From Amphibalanus amphitrite (Eukaryota; Arthropoda; Thecostraca; Balanomorpha; Balanidae): 64,000 bases of DNA. The position numbers were made by a program, and so were the translations under genes. A model generated the notes under the pieces. The model was not told the origin of the DNA, made no database searches, and worked only from the letters and a program-made list of their open reading frames with translations. How positions within the stretch are numbered: the stretch's first letter is position 1; each line of letters opens with the position of its first letter. The stretch covers positions 186,001 to 250,000 of the forward strand of contig NW_024881713.1 in NCBI RefSeq assembly GCF_019059575.1. Reading direction: 5' to 3'. This document shows, piece by piece, positions 33,340-45,900 of the stretch.

Positions 33340-34531
33340 ACCCGCGCCCGGCTGGGGGTCCTGGATTTCCACGCCCTGCTGGGGGGGGGTGTCTGAACAC
33401 CCCCCCCCCTTCTAACTCGGCTCCTGGGCCACGTAGCGATACGCGGAAGGCGGCGTTCGAAAGAGCGTAAAAAATAATGACGAAATCACTTCGGTAAATT
33501 TTTTGGTCAGGTCAAAGGTCAGGTCACCAGAGGTCATTGAAGGCAAAATTTCGCCGATTTCCAGGTCGAATGTCGAAAACTTCCAAGAAGCCAACGCATA
33601 ACTCGGGAACCAATAGAGCTACAGCGCCGCGGAAAAGTGCATTCAATAGCCCTATTAACGCCCTTTCTGAGTAATTTTCTCAGATTTGACCTAACGTCAA
33701 CGGTTTTGCCTGCAGGGGGCAAAAACTGCAAAAATAGCCGATTTTTTCGGGAACAGTTTTTCTGCAATAACTTTTGACCCAAGCCTTGTACGAGCTTACT
33801 TTCACCGGCATCGTGTTCCTCTCGTCAAGACGCATCGAATGAACTATGACTTGACCTTGAAAGGTCAACTTGAAAATTTGACCTCAGGTCAAGGTCATGA
33901 CCTGACCGGAAAGGGTCATGTTGCATATCAGTCGATCCGTATCGTCGAGCTGAACACATATAAGGCGTTTTCATCGCTCTAGCATGCCTCTATCAAAAGT
34001 TATTTGCGAAAAACTGTTAGATACCATTCGTGACCTAAGATGACCTCAGGGCACAAACAAGGGTCACGGACACCATTTTCATGTTCAGTGTGTCTAAACC
34101 ACTTGTAATTCGGTGTTTGGGAGTGTTTATAATGTCTTTCGGCCAAGAGAGGCGCATTTCAATTTTCTCCCATTGACTTATAATGGGGAGGTCGCAAAAT
34201 TGACCTGACCTTAGGTCATCGATATCAAAATTCTAAGATATACATTTTGTACATGCTATTGCTCTTAGCAATCGCTGAAAGTTTCAAAGCGATCGGTCAC
34301 TCGGTGTAGCTATGACAGACATTGAAACTTTTTATGAGGTGAGGTCACTTCAAGTGACCTGGTGACCTGACCTTGAATGACCTTGGTCTGAAATTTTCAC
34401 AACATGTGTAGAATTGATGTATGATAAGGTGTACCAAAAACGGCGGCGCTCCGCGCCGCCGTTTTTGAGATATTCGCGAAAAAACCACAAGGGGGGTGTT
34501 CAAACACCCCCCCCCCCCAGCAGGGCGCGGG
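33340..34531. mobile_element. TTAA-flanked element, family 1, copy G
   Basis: It is 1,192 bp, flanked by TTAA (33336-33339 and 34532-34535), and nearly identical to copy A over its whole length, including ends, half-site core (33815-33960) and GC hairpin (around 34436-34465). The high identity points to recent movement. Confidence 0.87.
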
Positions 34532-34582
34532 TTAATGAAACATGGTTTATTACGCTGCGCGTAATGCTGGACACCTAGTTCA

Positions 34583-35753
34583 CATATATAAAAATCAAAA
34601 TGTCTGTACGTATGTATGTATGTATGTAACGCGTCAGTCACGCTTGGCGGGCTATTGCTCCGGAACGGTGCGGGCTGCTGGGGTGGAATTTTGGACATAA
34701 GTCGGACGCGTGCATCTGTTTGTTGTATTAAATTTTGGTGGGGGTGCGCTCGGCGGTTTGCACGTGGCGGGCGCATCTTTGCGGGATTTTGGGTCGCGGC
34801 CGGCGCCGAGCAGAGAGCACGTGCTCTAGACTCAGATTGTTCGCTGCGAAAACTGAGCAAAATCAGAGCCGGCAGGTCACTGACCTTTGGCAATGAATAC
34901 CGGAACAGAGCACCGCCGGCCAGGAGGAGACGCCAAATTTATTCTGGCAATAACTCGGTTGCTACTGGGCCGAATTTATTACGGAGCGAGCGAAGCGAGC
35001 GGAGTCTTACGTAGAATAACGGAAATTTCTGAGTATGAGCGGCCGGCCGGCCGGCCGGCCGGCCGGCCGGCCGGCCGTGCGGACGCTTTTGCGAGGCTTA
35101 TATCTCAGCAACCACTTGACCGATTTACATGCGGTAATTTTTGTAGGGTAGCTTCATTCCTTCTACCAAGTATTGGACTATTCCCGATGCATGTGGGTGA
35201 CCCCTTATGCACGTGCCACGTGCAAAACGAAGAGGTGTCACTTTTGTAATTGTTGCAATATTTCGGTAACCACTTGGCCGATTGCGCTGAAAGTTGGCAT
35301 GTAGGTAGGCACCCACTAGGCACTGCATATCCATGTGCCAGAGTTGGGGTGCCGCTGCACGTGCGCACGTGCAGGGGTCGTTTCCAGATCTCGAGAACGG
35401 CTCGACCGATTGCGCTCAAATTTGGTACACAGTTAGGGACCGGTTACTAGGGTGCCGTGCACAAGTCAGTTGGGACCCATTTTGCACGTGCGCACGTGCA
35501 GGGTGCCGCTTCCAGATCTCGAGAACGGCTGGGCCGATTGTGCCCAAATTTGGCACATCGCTAGAGACCAGTCAGTAGGGTGCCCTGCACAAGTCAGTTG
35601 GAGGTACCCCCTCGAAATTTCGCACGTGCAAGACTCACCCCCTCGCTCGCTCCGTTAGTCGCCCCAAAAGGCGCTATACTGGTTGAAAATTGACTTATTA
35701 CGCTGCGCGTAATGCTGTCCCTCTTTACGCTGCGCGTAATGCTGTCCATCTAG
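34583..35753. mobile_element. Helitron-like unit carrying a second insertion
   Basis: It starts with TATATAAAAATCAAAA and a GTAT microsatellite, shares its body with the units at 23124-24900, and ends with two TTACGCTGCGCGTAA hairpins followed by CTAG at 35750-35753. The block 34979-35656 interrupts it. Confidence 0.6.
34979..35656. mobile_element. Insertion with ACGGAGCGAGCG inverted ends and CACGTG repeats
   Basis: The left end TTACGGAGCGAGCG and right end CGCTCGCTCCGTTAG are inverted repeats. A (GGCC)n tract lies at 35041-35080, followed by units of about 115-130 bp with GCACGTGCGCACGTGC and CCAGATCTCGAGAACGGCT. A related block lies reversed at about 48622-49474. There is no coding. Confidence 0.6.
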
Positions 35754-35756
35754 TTC

Positions 35757-36459
35757 CTTTCTAAAACACTTAATATTTTGTTGATTTATTTGAAAAGAGC
35801 ACGGCTCATTCATTTGACACGAACTTCTGTGTGAATCACATCCGATTTCTGGGCCATGCAGCCTTAGACCTGACGACATTTAACGCCAATTTCTTAACAT
35901 GTTAAGCGACAACGGGATAATTCTTATGGAACTGCCTGTAAACCACATTTGCGGGGGTTCGCAATACGCACTTCTGCTTAAAATACTTCCCCAAATGAAC
36001 TGCATAACATATTTTTCATGGGTAATATAAAACTGAATGCTCACCAACGAAAGCCTACTATGATAACTTGTCCAATGTCCAATATCTAAATTACAGCATT
36101 GTTCTACAATATAGAGTAATCAACAACTGGGCCCTACGAAAAGCCAAACGGACGGCATTTCACCAATTAAATCATTTATTTGGTGTGAAAATCCGCCCCA
36201 TCACGACTGATTGCACACAAAAACGATACCAGAAACAGAAAGGAAGGATAGTAAGGCTTGATTAATGTGCCATCAACACTATTCTTAGAAGCTGTTGATT
36301 GGATTTCGTTTCAGGAAGGGGCACTCACTAGTAACAGCAAAGCACATACACTGGGAACAATGGCCCCCAGCTGGGACCCGTCATACAGTTCACATATAAC
36401 CCGCTCTCAAAAAACACCTGCAGGGAAACTGGGACCCGCTCACATGCAACCCGCTTTAT
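35757..36459. other. Intergenic, no gene recognised
   Basis: This is the 3' flank of the minus-strand gene. It has no coding potential that I recognise. Confidence 0.4.
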
Positions 36460-36464
36460 TTATT
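36455..36464 (-). terminator. Candidate polyadenylation signal of the minus-strand gene
   Basis: Two overlapping AATAAA hexamers on the minus strand lie about 400 bases past the stop codon at 36860. This is a plausible poly(A) signal, with no transcript evidence. Confidence 0.45.
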
Positions 36465-36859
36465 GATCGTGAATCGCGGGAGGGATTTAAACAAAATCGA
36501 AGAGAATCTACACGTGTCTTTGCCAGCATATACGCAGGTTTACGCAGTATCCAGACGGGGTCACCCAGCTCTATAATCAATGATGGGTCTCAGCGATACC
36601 GCCGGGGGTCAGCGAGTATAACATAGCAGTCGCTACTGCCGATCTAACACAGAGCTCCGCTCGTTCGGCGCCCCTCGGCACAATAAGCTCGGTCCCCGTC
36701 TAAGCTCAGTTACCCTACCACTCGGCCACTGACTTCCCCAGCCCAGCGACCGCTCACCGGTCACGAGTCACTGCACAGCACCGGTCGACGCCCGCCTACC
36801 ACTGCCTAGCCGAACAGGCGGCGCCCGCCTACCGCCGCCTGTCACCCGCCTACCGCCGC

Positions 36860-36996
36860 CTAGCCGAGCAGGCGGCGCAGGCCAGCGGCGGCCCCCAGCA
36901 GCAGCAGAGACAGCGTCGCACCGCTGGCCGAGTTGCAGCGCATGTTCTCGTGTGTGATAGTGAACTGGATGCTGTCCGGGAACGGGCACTCGTCGT
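36860..36996 (-). CDS. Visible exon 18: C terminus with GPI-like tail
   Basis: The acceptor is CTTTTCAG. It encodes DECPFPDSIQFTITHENMRC, then NSASGATLSLLLLGAAAGL and RRLLG before TAG (36860-36862). The small-residue site and short hydrophobic end without a cytoplasmic tail suit GPI attachment, though the hydrophobic stretch is short and a tail anchor cannot be excluded. Confidence 0.85.
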
Positions 36997-39900
36997 CTGA
37001 AAAGGAGATGGAGTCGTGCTGACTGAGACTTTATTGATGAGCATCAGGTATAAGTAAGTCTTTGACGGGGAGACCCCGCCCGGACCATGTGAACCTGAGT
37101 CGCTCACGGCATGCCTCGCTACTCCACGTATCGGGACATACATACATTCGCAGGCTGTTAGAGATGACGGGAGCTCTTTCAGTGAACCCACTCCCCACAG
37201 AGCACTGCACAACCCTGTGCAGACGGAGGTTACGGAATAAGGATACAAACCTGTGCCGACGGAGGTTACGGAATAAGGATACAAACCTGTGCAGACGGAG
37301 GTTACGGATACAAACTCAGTGCAGACGGGGTTTATGCGGTCACAAACCTGTGCACACGGAGATGGCGGACGTCTTCTCGGGGTTCTGCTGGATGGAGAAG
37401 TAGAGCGGCGGGCAGTCGTCGTTCATCTGGTCCTCGGAGCAGGGCGTGCCGAGCTCGAACTCCACCTGACTCGACTGGGAGGACTCTGCCGGGGAGACGA
37501 CGGATGCCGCGCAGCGGGGAGGAGGGTTACGGCGGGAAACCGAGACCACAATGGGGGCAGGGGGACAACGGAAACAGATATCAAATATATAGCCACCGAC
37601 CTTTGACCTCTGAGGGTGTGCAAAAGTGTACTCGTATCATGCAGCCAAACATTGTAAGTCTTGAACGCAGAGACGAAACCTGCTTCATTACAGTCAACGT
37701 TAGCGAATATATTAACCCTCGCCGGCACAGGCCATTTTGAGTCCTTCGACGGCACAAGGGGGGGGGGTTGGTACGACCCCCCCTCGCGTTTGGCCCCTGA
37801 TCGAGCTAGAGCTTCGCGAAAAAAAAAAACGAGCGTGTTGCCCGTCACGAGAGGAAGCCGATGATACCCAATTTTAAGGTCCTAGGTCATCGGGTGACCT
37901 TCCAGGTCAGGTCAATGACCCGAAAACCGGAAAAATCGGGACCTGTGTCGTAAAGTGTGGCTGCTATGTGGTTTTCCGGGGTGCTGATCACGAATATCGT
38001 GTTAGTTTTGATCAGAGATGATGTCTTTAAGCATTTAGACCAGGTCGGGTCAGGTCAGGTCAGGTCAACCGGTAGGGATTGTGACGGGTATTCGTAATAC
38101 GTGTCAACCGCCTCGGACAGCTTCGTAACATGTTACGAAGGCACCAAAACTACTTCGTAAATGTTCAAATGGTTGCTAAATTCGAAATCAGCTCCAAAAA
38201 CTAGCCTAGAAACATGTAAAACTCGAAAAAGTGAACCGAGGTCACCCGAGGTCACCAAAGGTCAATGACCTGACCTGACCTTCAGGTGACCTTGACACCC
38301 ACCCTAATGCATGGGAGCAACATCAAATCACATGTTTGAACGTTTGAAACCACGAAAAGCTTGCAAACGCGCGGCTAATGCGAGCCGACACGCGCCGAAC
38401 CGCGATTTCGGCCAAACATGGTCACAGAAAAGAGGTCACAGGTCAAAGGTCATTGGGGTCAGGGTCATGAAATTTTCAGGGTAGGTGTAAAATTGATCAA
38501 TGCGAGGGTACAGAAAGTTTCGTCAGTTGTGCCCTCGGCGGTGTGAGTGCGCCGTGTCAGTGCGGGTTCGCGTCGGTACGGGCGCGCGGCTCGCTCCTCG
38601 CGTCGGCTCCGTCGCGGACTGACCGGTGGAGACGCACTGGGCGTCATCGGCGTCGACAGGGGCCTGCGGATCGGTGCGGCTGAGGCAGACCTGCAGGGGG
38701 CCGTACACCGACTCGAACTGAAGCGGAGCAAATAGCACACGGCGCTCAGACCAACGAAAACCCAGACACAGCGGTCAAACAGTACACGGCGCTCAGACCA
38801 ACGAAAACTCAGACACCACGGCGGTCAAACAGTACACGGCGCTCAGACAAACGAGCACACAGACGCGCTAACGGGCGCATATCTCTCCCGATAGCAGCTG
38901 AATAGACATCTTTGTGTTTAAGATCTAATGAAAGACGATGCCCATAGCAGTGCGTCACAATCGAACTTTCTAAACGCATAAAATATCCGATTCAGCGATC
39001 ACAATTATGAAAAGAACGAAGTTAAAACATCACCAGTGGAACATTCTGACACCATCCATCCCATGAAATCGGTCACTGGAGTACAGGATACCGTCCGTTC
39101 CATCTCGGGCACTGACCTGGATCTTGAGGTCGTTGCTGGAGAAGAACTGCTGCGGCCCGACCCGCAGGTAGGTCACCTTGTTGGGTTCGACGTAGTAGGT
39201 GTACTCGTGGTTACCCTCGTTGACGTTGGTGAACATTGGGTCGTCCGTGTGGCAGGCGGGGTACACGAACCGTGACGGCGCTGTAGGGTGCAAAACATGG
39301 CGTCAGGCGGGGTACACGAACCGGGACAACGCTGTGCGGTACAGAACAGGAGTACAGAACAGGGCATCAGGCTGCACATAAGTCTACACGTCAGGCTACA
39401 TAACTACACGAACCGGGACGGCGCTGTGGGACGTCAGGCGAGGTGCACAAACCAGCACATTGCCACGTTGATATATGTCGCTTGCAAGTTCCTCTAGTGC
39501 CATGGAATCTCAAGCACCATGCCCCCCCCCCCGCTGAAGTGAACTGAGAGGACTAGAGTCAAACACTGAGTGCAGGTTGATACTTGACAGTGCCGCTAAG
39601 CATTGGTGTGCGCGGTCACGGCATACATATCGGTCGGCTGGGGAGCCACTTACCACCGAACAGTGCAGCGCTCACCCGCATACAGTACAGCTTAGTACAC
39701 CTTCAAGGTGTTATCGAGGACACATTTACCTTACCAATGTCACCGTTTCTTTACAGAGGTCATGCATAGTTACCTTACCGAGATCACCTTTACTTTACCT
39801 TACCGAGGTCAGTCACCTTACCGAGATCAACTTACTTAACCTTACCGGGGTCACGTTACCGAGGTCACGCTCGCCACTGACCAGCCGGAGTGCTGTGGCA

Positions 39901-42900
39901 CTGACTACCGGAGCTGAGATACCGCCAGCCCAGCCCAGCGCTGCACACAGCCCGGCGTCCCGCTGCCGTTTAGCTTACCGTGGCACATGTTGGTGATGAC
40001 CTCCGGCACCAGGGTTTCGCGGGTGGCGCGCTGAGAGGACTCGGACGCGAACATGTTGTCGGCCAGGAACTGGCGCCGGTCCATCGCCTGCTGGATGTTA
40101 CTGAACGACCCCTGGCTGTCCGACACCGTCATGATGTTGATGTCTGCCGGAGATATTGCGGGCGTCGGGCGCGACGCAGAGGCAGCGGCTGTCAGCTCGG
40201 CTGGTGCTCCATTTACATATACACCTACCCCTATAGATATGGCGATTCCTGTTTCCAAACAGGAAAAGAAACACAGCACGAGCTGTGGGGTTTCGAGATT
40301 CGTTGGGTCGAATTCGAATGGGCACTATCGATATGACGGTTCATGATAAGTGTCAGTAAGAATGCTCGCAAGTGTACTTACTGTGTGGTACACTTCGCCA
40401 CTATACCGTATTAAAAAGATATCGCGCTTAGTGTTGCTTGGAAAATGAAAGAAAAGTTGCATTATGTTACGGACAACATGTGAAGTATCACTGCTTGTCA
40501 GTCATCGTTTTTCTTCTGTGGAACATTTAACTGGGATGCAACACTAACAGCCTCTCATACCTACCTACAGTACCTACTCATGCAAAGGAAATGCCACTCC
40601 AATCATTTAAATGCTTAAGAGTCCGGAGAGTGATTAGACGGAATCAGTCGCCCTTTGTGGCGCCGCTACGAGTGGGTTTCGACATACCTACGGCATGATA
40701 AGGCCGGCTTCAGGACCTGCTATCTGCTCAATCGAGTGTGCAACAGCGGACTTCGTCCATATGACTATTCCGGACTCCTTTGCAGATTGCGGAACGTTGG
40801 GCAACGATAGAATATGGCCGCGGGCTGATGTGTCACCGGTCTCTATGTTTGCCCTTATCTTGAAGTTGTACGACTGCACGACTTAATCATTGCTTTGAAA
40901 CTTCCAGGGATTCATAAAGGTTTGGTCAAATTTATCTTCTCAGAGGGCCTGCTTTAACCTTTATCTTGGATGATTGACATTGGTGAAATAAAATCATGTC
41001 ATTTTAGCGACCTCCTCAGCAAGTTAATGGGAGAGAAAATAAACTGAAATGCGCTTCTGTCAGACAAAAGTCCTGTAAGCACCCCGATTTTTCGCGACAC
41101 AGGGCGGTTCGCTCACCGGGGAACACTTCGCAGAGGTTGTTGAGCATGGTGGTGATGTCCTCGTCGCTGTTGCTGAAGCCGCTGCCGAACCTCATCAGCA
41201 GCAGCACCTGGGTGTTGGACCGAGAGGCGCCCTGCACGGAGACACACAGAGCTCAGACACAGAGCTCAGATAGCCGCTCACAGAGTTCAGATACAGAGCT
41301 CACACAATACGCACCAAGCTCACACACAGAGCCAGCATACGGAGCTTACACACATAGCTCAGATACAGAGCTACAGAGTTCAGATACAGAGCTCACACAT
41401 AGTTACAGTCAGAAGTTACACACAGAGCTTACACACAGAGTTTACACACACAGAGCTCACACACAGAGCTCGGATAGAGCTCACACACAGAGCTGGGATA
41501 GAGCTCACACACAGAGCTCACACACACAAAGCTCACATGCAGAGCTCAGACGACGACGGCCGTCCGACGGAGGCAAGGAGGACTAAAAGAAATCAGAACG
41601 AGGACAACGGAGCTCGTGCTCCTTTCTCAGGGCTATGAACATTTTGATATATGGATTTACCGACATGGACAAAAATAAGGAGTTTGACTTGTGAGTTAGT
41701 AACTAATGTCTGGATTGCCAGCCATTAGGATCAATTATGTGATTGTAACTGTAGATTTCATGACGCTCAACTGTAACCTAACTATTTCAGTGCGTTGTGT
41801 TATCTTTCAAAATAAATCGAAATTTATGCATGATGTAGGTACGCATGTATACCTACATCATGACTGCAGGATGATGTTCCACTCCTCACAAGCTATCAAT
41901 TGACTGAAATGCTAGTCGGTGCCGACTCTCTCGAAATCGCGCCACACCACAGGGCCATACCTACTGTTATTTCAGCCCGTGTGATGCGGCACAGCCTACC
42001 ATTCCAGGCAACTGGCCACCCGTGAGAAGTGGAGCGTCGTTCTGCCCGAGAGGTGTCTGAGGCCAAGTCAGCAGTGCAGTCAGAGACACACATGACATCG
42101 CCATATGGACTGTGGAGCGTAATGCGCAGGCCCTGACCATTTACGCTGACCGGAAGAGGTGGCTAGCGACGGTAGAATTTAGATTTGTACGATAACCTGT
42201 CCACATCATCTCACACGTGATTTTTTCGTTAGCCGTCGAAATTTGGCCTGTAAGTAACGGACCGAATAGCTGCCAATGATCCCAACCATCTCCGTCAGGA
42301 ACGAGCTAGGTAGAGCCAGGGCTGCTCAAGCTGGGGTTTGACTACATCGATAGGGAAACACTCGACCGTTTTCCGCATCACGCCAGTGGGCGAGCAACTC
42401 GACCGCCATTCTGACAGTAACTAATGAACAGCAACAGTAACATCAGTTTTACGGTTCTAGTGACGGGCTTTGCGCTAGTTACAAAACATGTCGCAACATT
42501 CTAACGAAATATTGCATATGATTTCGACGCGATAGGTAGGTTATGTGGAAAATGATGAGTAACGATTTTCAATGGCCTTGAACATAGCATCAGGTATACG
42601 ATGAATTGTTACTTATGGTGACCATATTCGACTCACAGTACGCTAAATGTCCTTGAATGAGCAGCTAAGGAACATTCCAATGAAGTTCGGTTGGATTTAT
42701 GACCACCAGGGAAGCAAAGCAAAGTAATATGAAACAGGAAAACACAATAGAAACATTTACATTGCACATTGTTCAACACCATGCAAATTGTAAACAGTCG
42801 AAGTCCAATAACTCAGCACAGATGCCGCCTATTACCATGGAATTTCAAAAGACTTCATGGCCGACTCTGGGCCGCTGTAACCGATTCCGTGTCACCCGGT

Positions 42901-45900
42901 GGTCCGTGTATTCCGCGCTCTGCAGCCAACCGCCAACAGACGCCGGCCCGTACTCACATCGTTGGCCTCCTGGTCCAGCATATCGGCGTAGTAGGTCATC
43001 AGACGGTACAGAGTAGCCACCAGGTCGTACTGCCCGTCCGGAACTGAAACACATCAGACAAAACAGCGTAAATCGTACCGGAGCTGGGTACACAAAAGGT
43101 TATCATTTGGAAATTGAAATATGATATTGTAAGTCTAATAATATGCATACAAAAATAATTCTTAGACACCGCCTCAGCATCATTTGGTTGACATGTGCGC
43201 TATGCTAGTGAATCTGGAATTGCGCTACGTTTATATTCATACTCGTATTTACCTGTCATGTGACAATGTTCAGCTTCCTTAATTTCAAATATAATAAGCA
43301 TAACTGTGATCGAAAACAATAAGAAAACAATGGTTATGGGTACCACACCGATAAAAATACCTAAGTAAAACGCAAATGACAAACAAAACTCGTATAAAAG
43401 CAGCAATCACTCAGATATGATGAATGTCTCATAACTTGAACTACCTGATTATATACATACATACTTTCGAGGTGATGAAGGAGTGCCAGCATGAGCAGCC
43501 GGATGAGCAAAAGGTGAATCATTAGCTAACTACTTTAGAGAAGCTAGGATGAAAATGATCGAATAATATAATATTTTAAAAATAATCGAATAAAATAAGT
43601 CGATTCCGGAGCACGAAAAGCACTGAAAAGCTTATAACCAATTTCAGATTTCAAAAATTGGTGTTTCACAAGAGTCGTGGAAGTCACAGGAGGGCTCCGC
43701 TCCCAGTGTTTAGCCGGTGTCGGAGCTGGGACGGTAGCGGGTGTCGGGCCCGACCCAGCCTCTCACCGTCCACACGCTGGATGTCGCAGGCCAGGCGCGC
43801 CTTGTTGGTGTAGTTCCACTTGTCCAGCAGCACGGCGCCGTCCTCACCGCTGACCAGGTGCATGTACGACTTGTTCCAGCCCACGTCCAGCGCCAGAGCC
43901 AGCTCCCTGCGCCGAACATCGGAAACACACGGCGGGTCGGAACAGTGCAATAGCACGCTGCCTATGGGAGCTCAGCTCCGGCCAGAGACCCGCCCGTCGG
44001 CCGCAGAGAGGGCTGGTGGGCGGCTGCGTCCCTCAGGGTACCCTGGCTGTGCAATGCGCTAGGGAAGACATGAGCGTGTGAACGGGAAGGTGCAGTGTCG
44101 GTGGTAGCTCTGACATCGCAGCACTGCCGAACTAGAGTTTTTAGTTTCCCCGGAAAGGACAACAAGTGTCCACCCTGATCATTGCCCTGCTGTTGAAAAC
44201 GCACGGGCACGCAATGGTGCCAAAAATGGGCAAACGAAAAAAAAATGTTCCAGGAACTCACGACAGAAACAGAGGTGTAACAGAGAATGTCCGATGGACT
44301 CACGAGAGGAAGATTTTCTGCGCCTGCGCTCCGATGCCGCTGACGCTCGGGTCGAACACGGCAACCACGTCCGCCTTGGTGGAGCACGTCGGCTCGTCGG
44401 GGGTGGCGCCCTGCGCCGGCACGTTCTTGCAGCCGGGGCCGTCATCAGTCATCGACTTACCTGGCCGGTCAGTCACGGTCAGGTCACAGCTCTGGGGCAC
44501 ACCCAGACGCCCGCGGCACGCTCTATGCCAAATCAGGGTCATTCAGAGGTCAGCTGTTTTATGGTTTGGCCAATGCTTTTGCACGAAACAGCATAAGAAG
44601 AAATATCTGCATAAACATACGCTATAGGTACAGAATTGGCGCAATGTGGTATACCTCATACCCGCCTACAAAAGAACATATGAGACGATAAATCTCAAAT
44701 AAGAAAACACCGAGTCTCAAGTAAAAACCTATAGAACAACATAACTACATGTCAATCGGATATCAACTTTTTGGTATACCGTTACCAAACCGATACCAAC
44801 TTGGTAGGTATTTGGTATTTCAATACTAAGGCTTTCGGTATTGTGTTGGTATTATGAATCCTGACTAATGTAAAAGAGGCAGCTAATTTGGTATAAAGTT
44901 GGTATTTTTCTCATTTTCCAAAGTCGGTGCGGTTTCGGTATTTTCTCATGGTTTTTGTTGGTATTTGGTTTGGTATCGGTATCACGATTTTCCGTAATTG
45001 ACATCACTAAACATAACCATACATGATTAAGTTGTCACCTGATATCGAAACTGAGTGTGCTCTAACGCTAGCCGATTCGCCCTAACCTAACTGACCGGCA
45101 AATGGGTGAATGACACGCTGAACGCCAACAGACAAGACGTCATGTTTATGAAATGATGAATTGTCTGTGATGTAATGTGGTGAGTTCAGATATAACTACA
45201 TACACGCCACATGGCTGAAATGCGTGCAATTACATACACGCCACATGGCTGAAATGCGTGCAATATGCATAAATCCACCTATTTATGCAATATACATAAA
45301 TCCACTAATCCTGAAATCGTATTTTTGCAACGCAATTTTTCTTTTATATCATGCAACGATATCCGAGCGGGGAATTGGAAGTGAACAGGTAGGGTTTATT
45401 GTTCAGTTTGGCCGGTCATCTCACCCGCGAAGTCGTTCAGCTGCTCGATGACATTGGTCATCAGGGTGTCCATGGCCTCGTCCAGGCTCTCCTGGTTCAG
45501 CATCGGCATCCGGCCCAGGTCGGCCGAGTAGTAGGCAAAGCCAAAGTTGACCGCCTGTAACACGCCAGACGACGTGAGGCAATCGACTCATCCGTTCACG
45601 CAAACGATAGCCAGCAACGAATTGAAAAAACGCGGGCCGTTTTGCTTACAATACAAGTGTACCACATTACATTAGTTGTGGCATCCTAACTGTGAGTCGC
45701 CGCTTTCCAACTTCATCATTTATTTCATCCCCAACCCTTCAGTTGACATCCGAGCCCTACGCTATCCCCGCAGGGAAGAGTGGGGCAAAGCGGCCACCCT
45801 AACGCTTCTTACAATGCCAACGCTTAATTTTTAAAATTTGAAAGATTCTTTCTATGCCAATTTGATCCCTATTAAATTGTCTTTTATTTCAACTCCGTTT

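Noticed and set aside
41137-41586. 149-residue plus-strand Ser/Thr/His-rich frame
   Set aside because: It is a translation of the CACAGAGCT repeat and overlaps exon 13 on the other strand.
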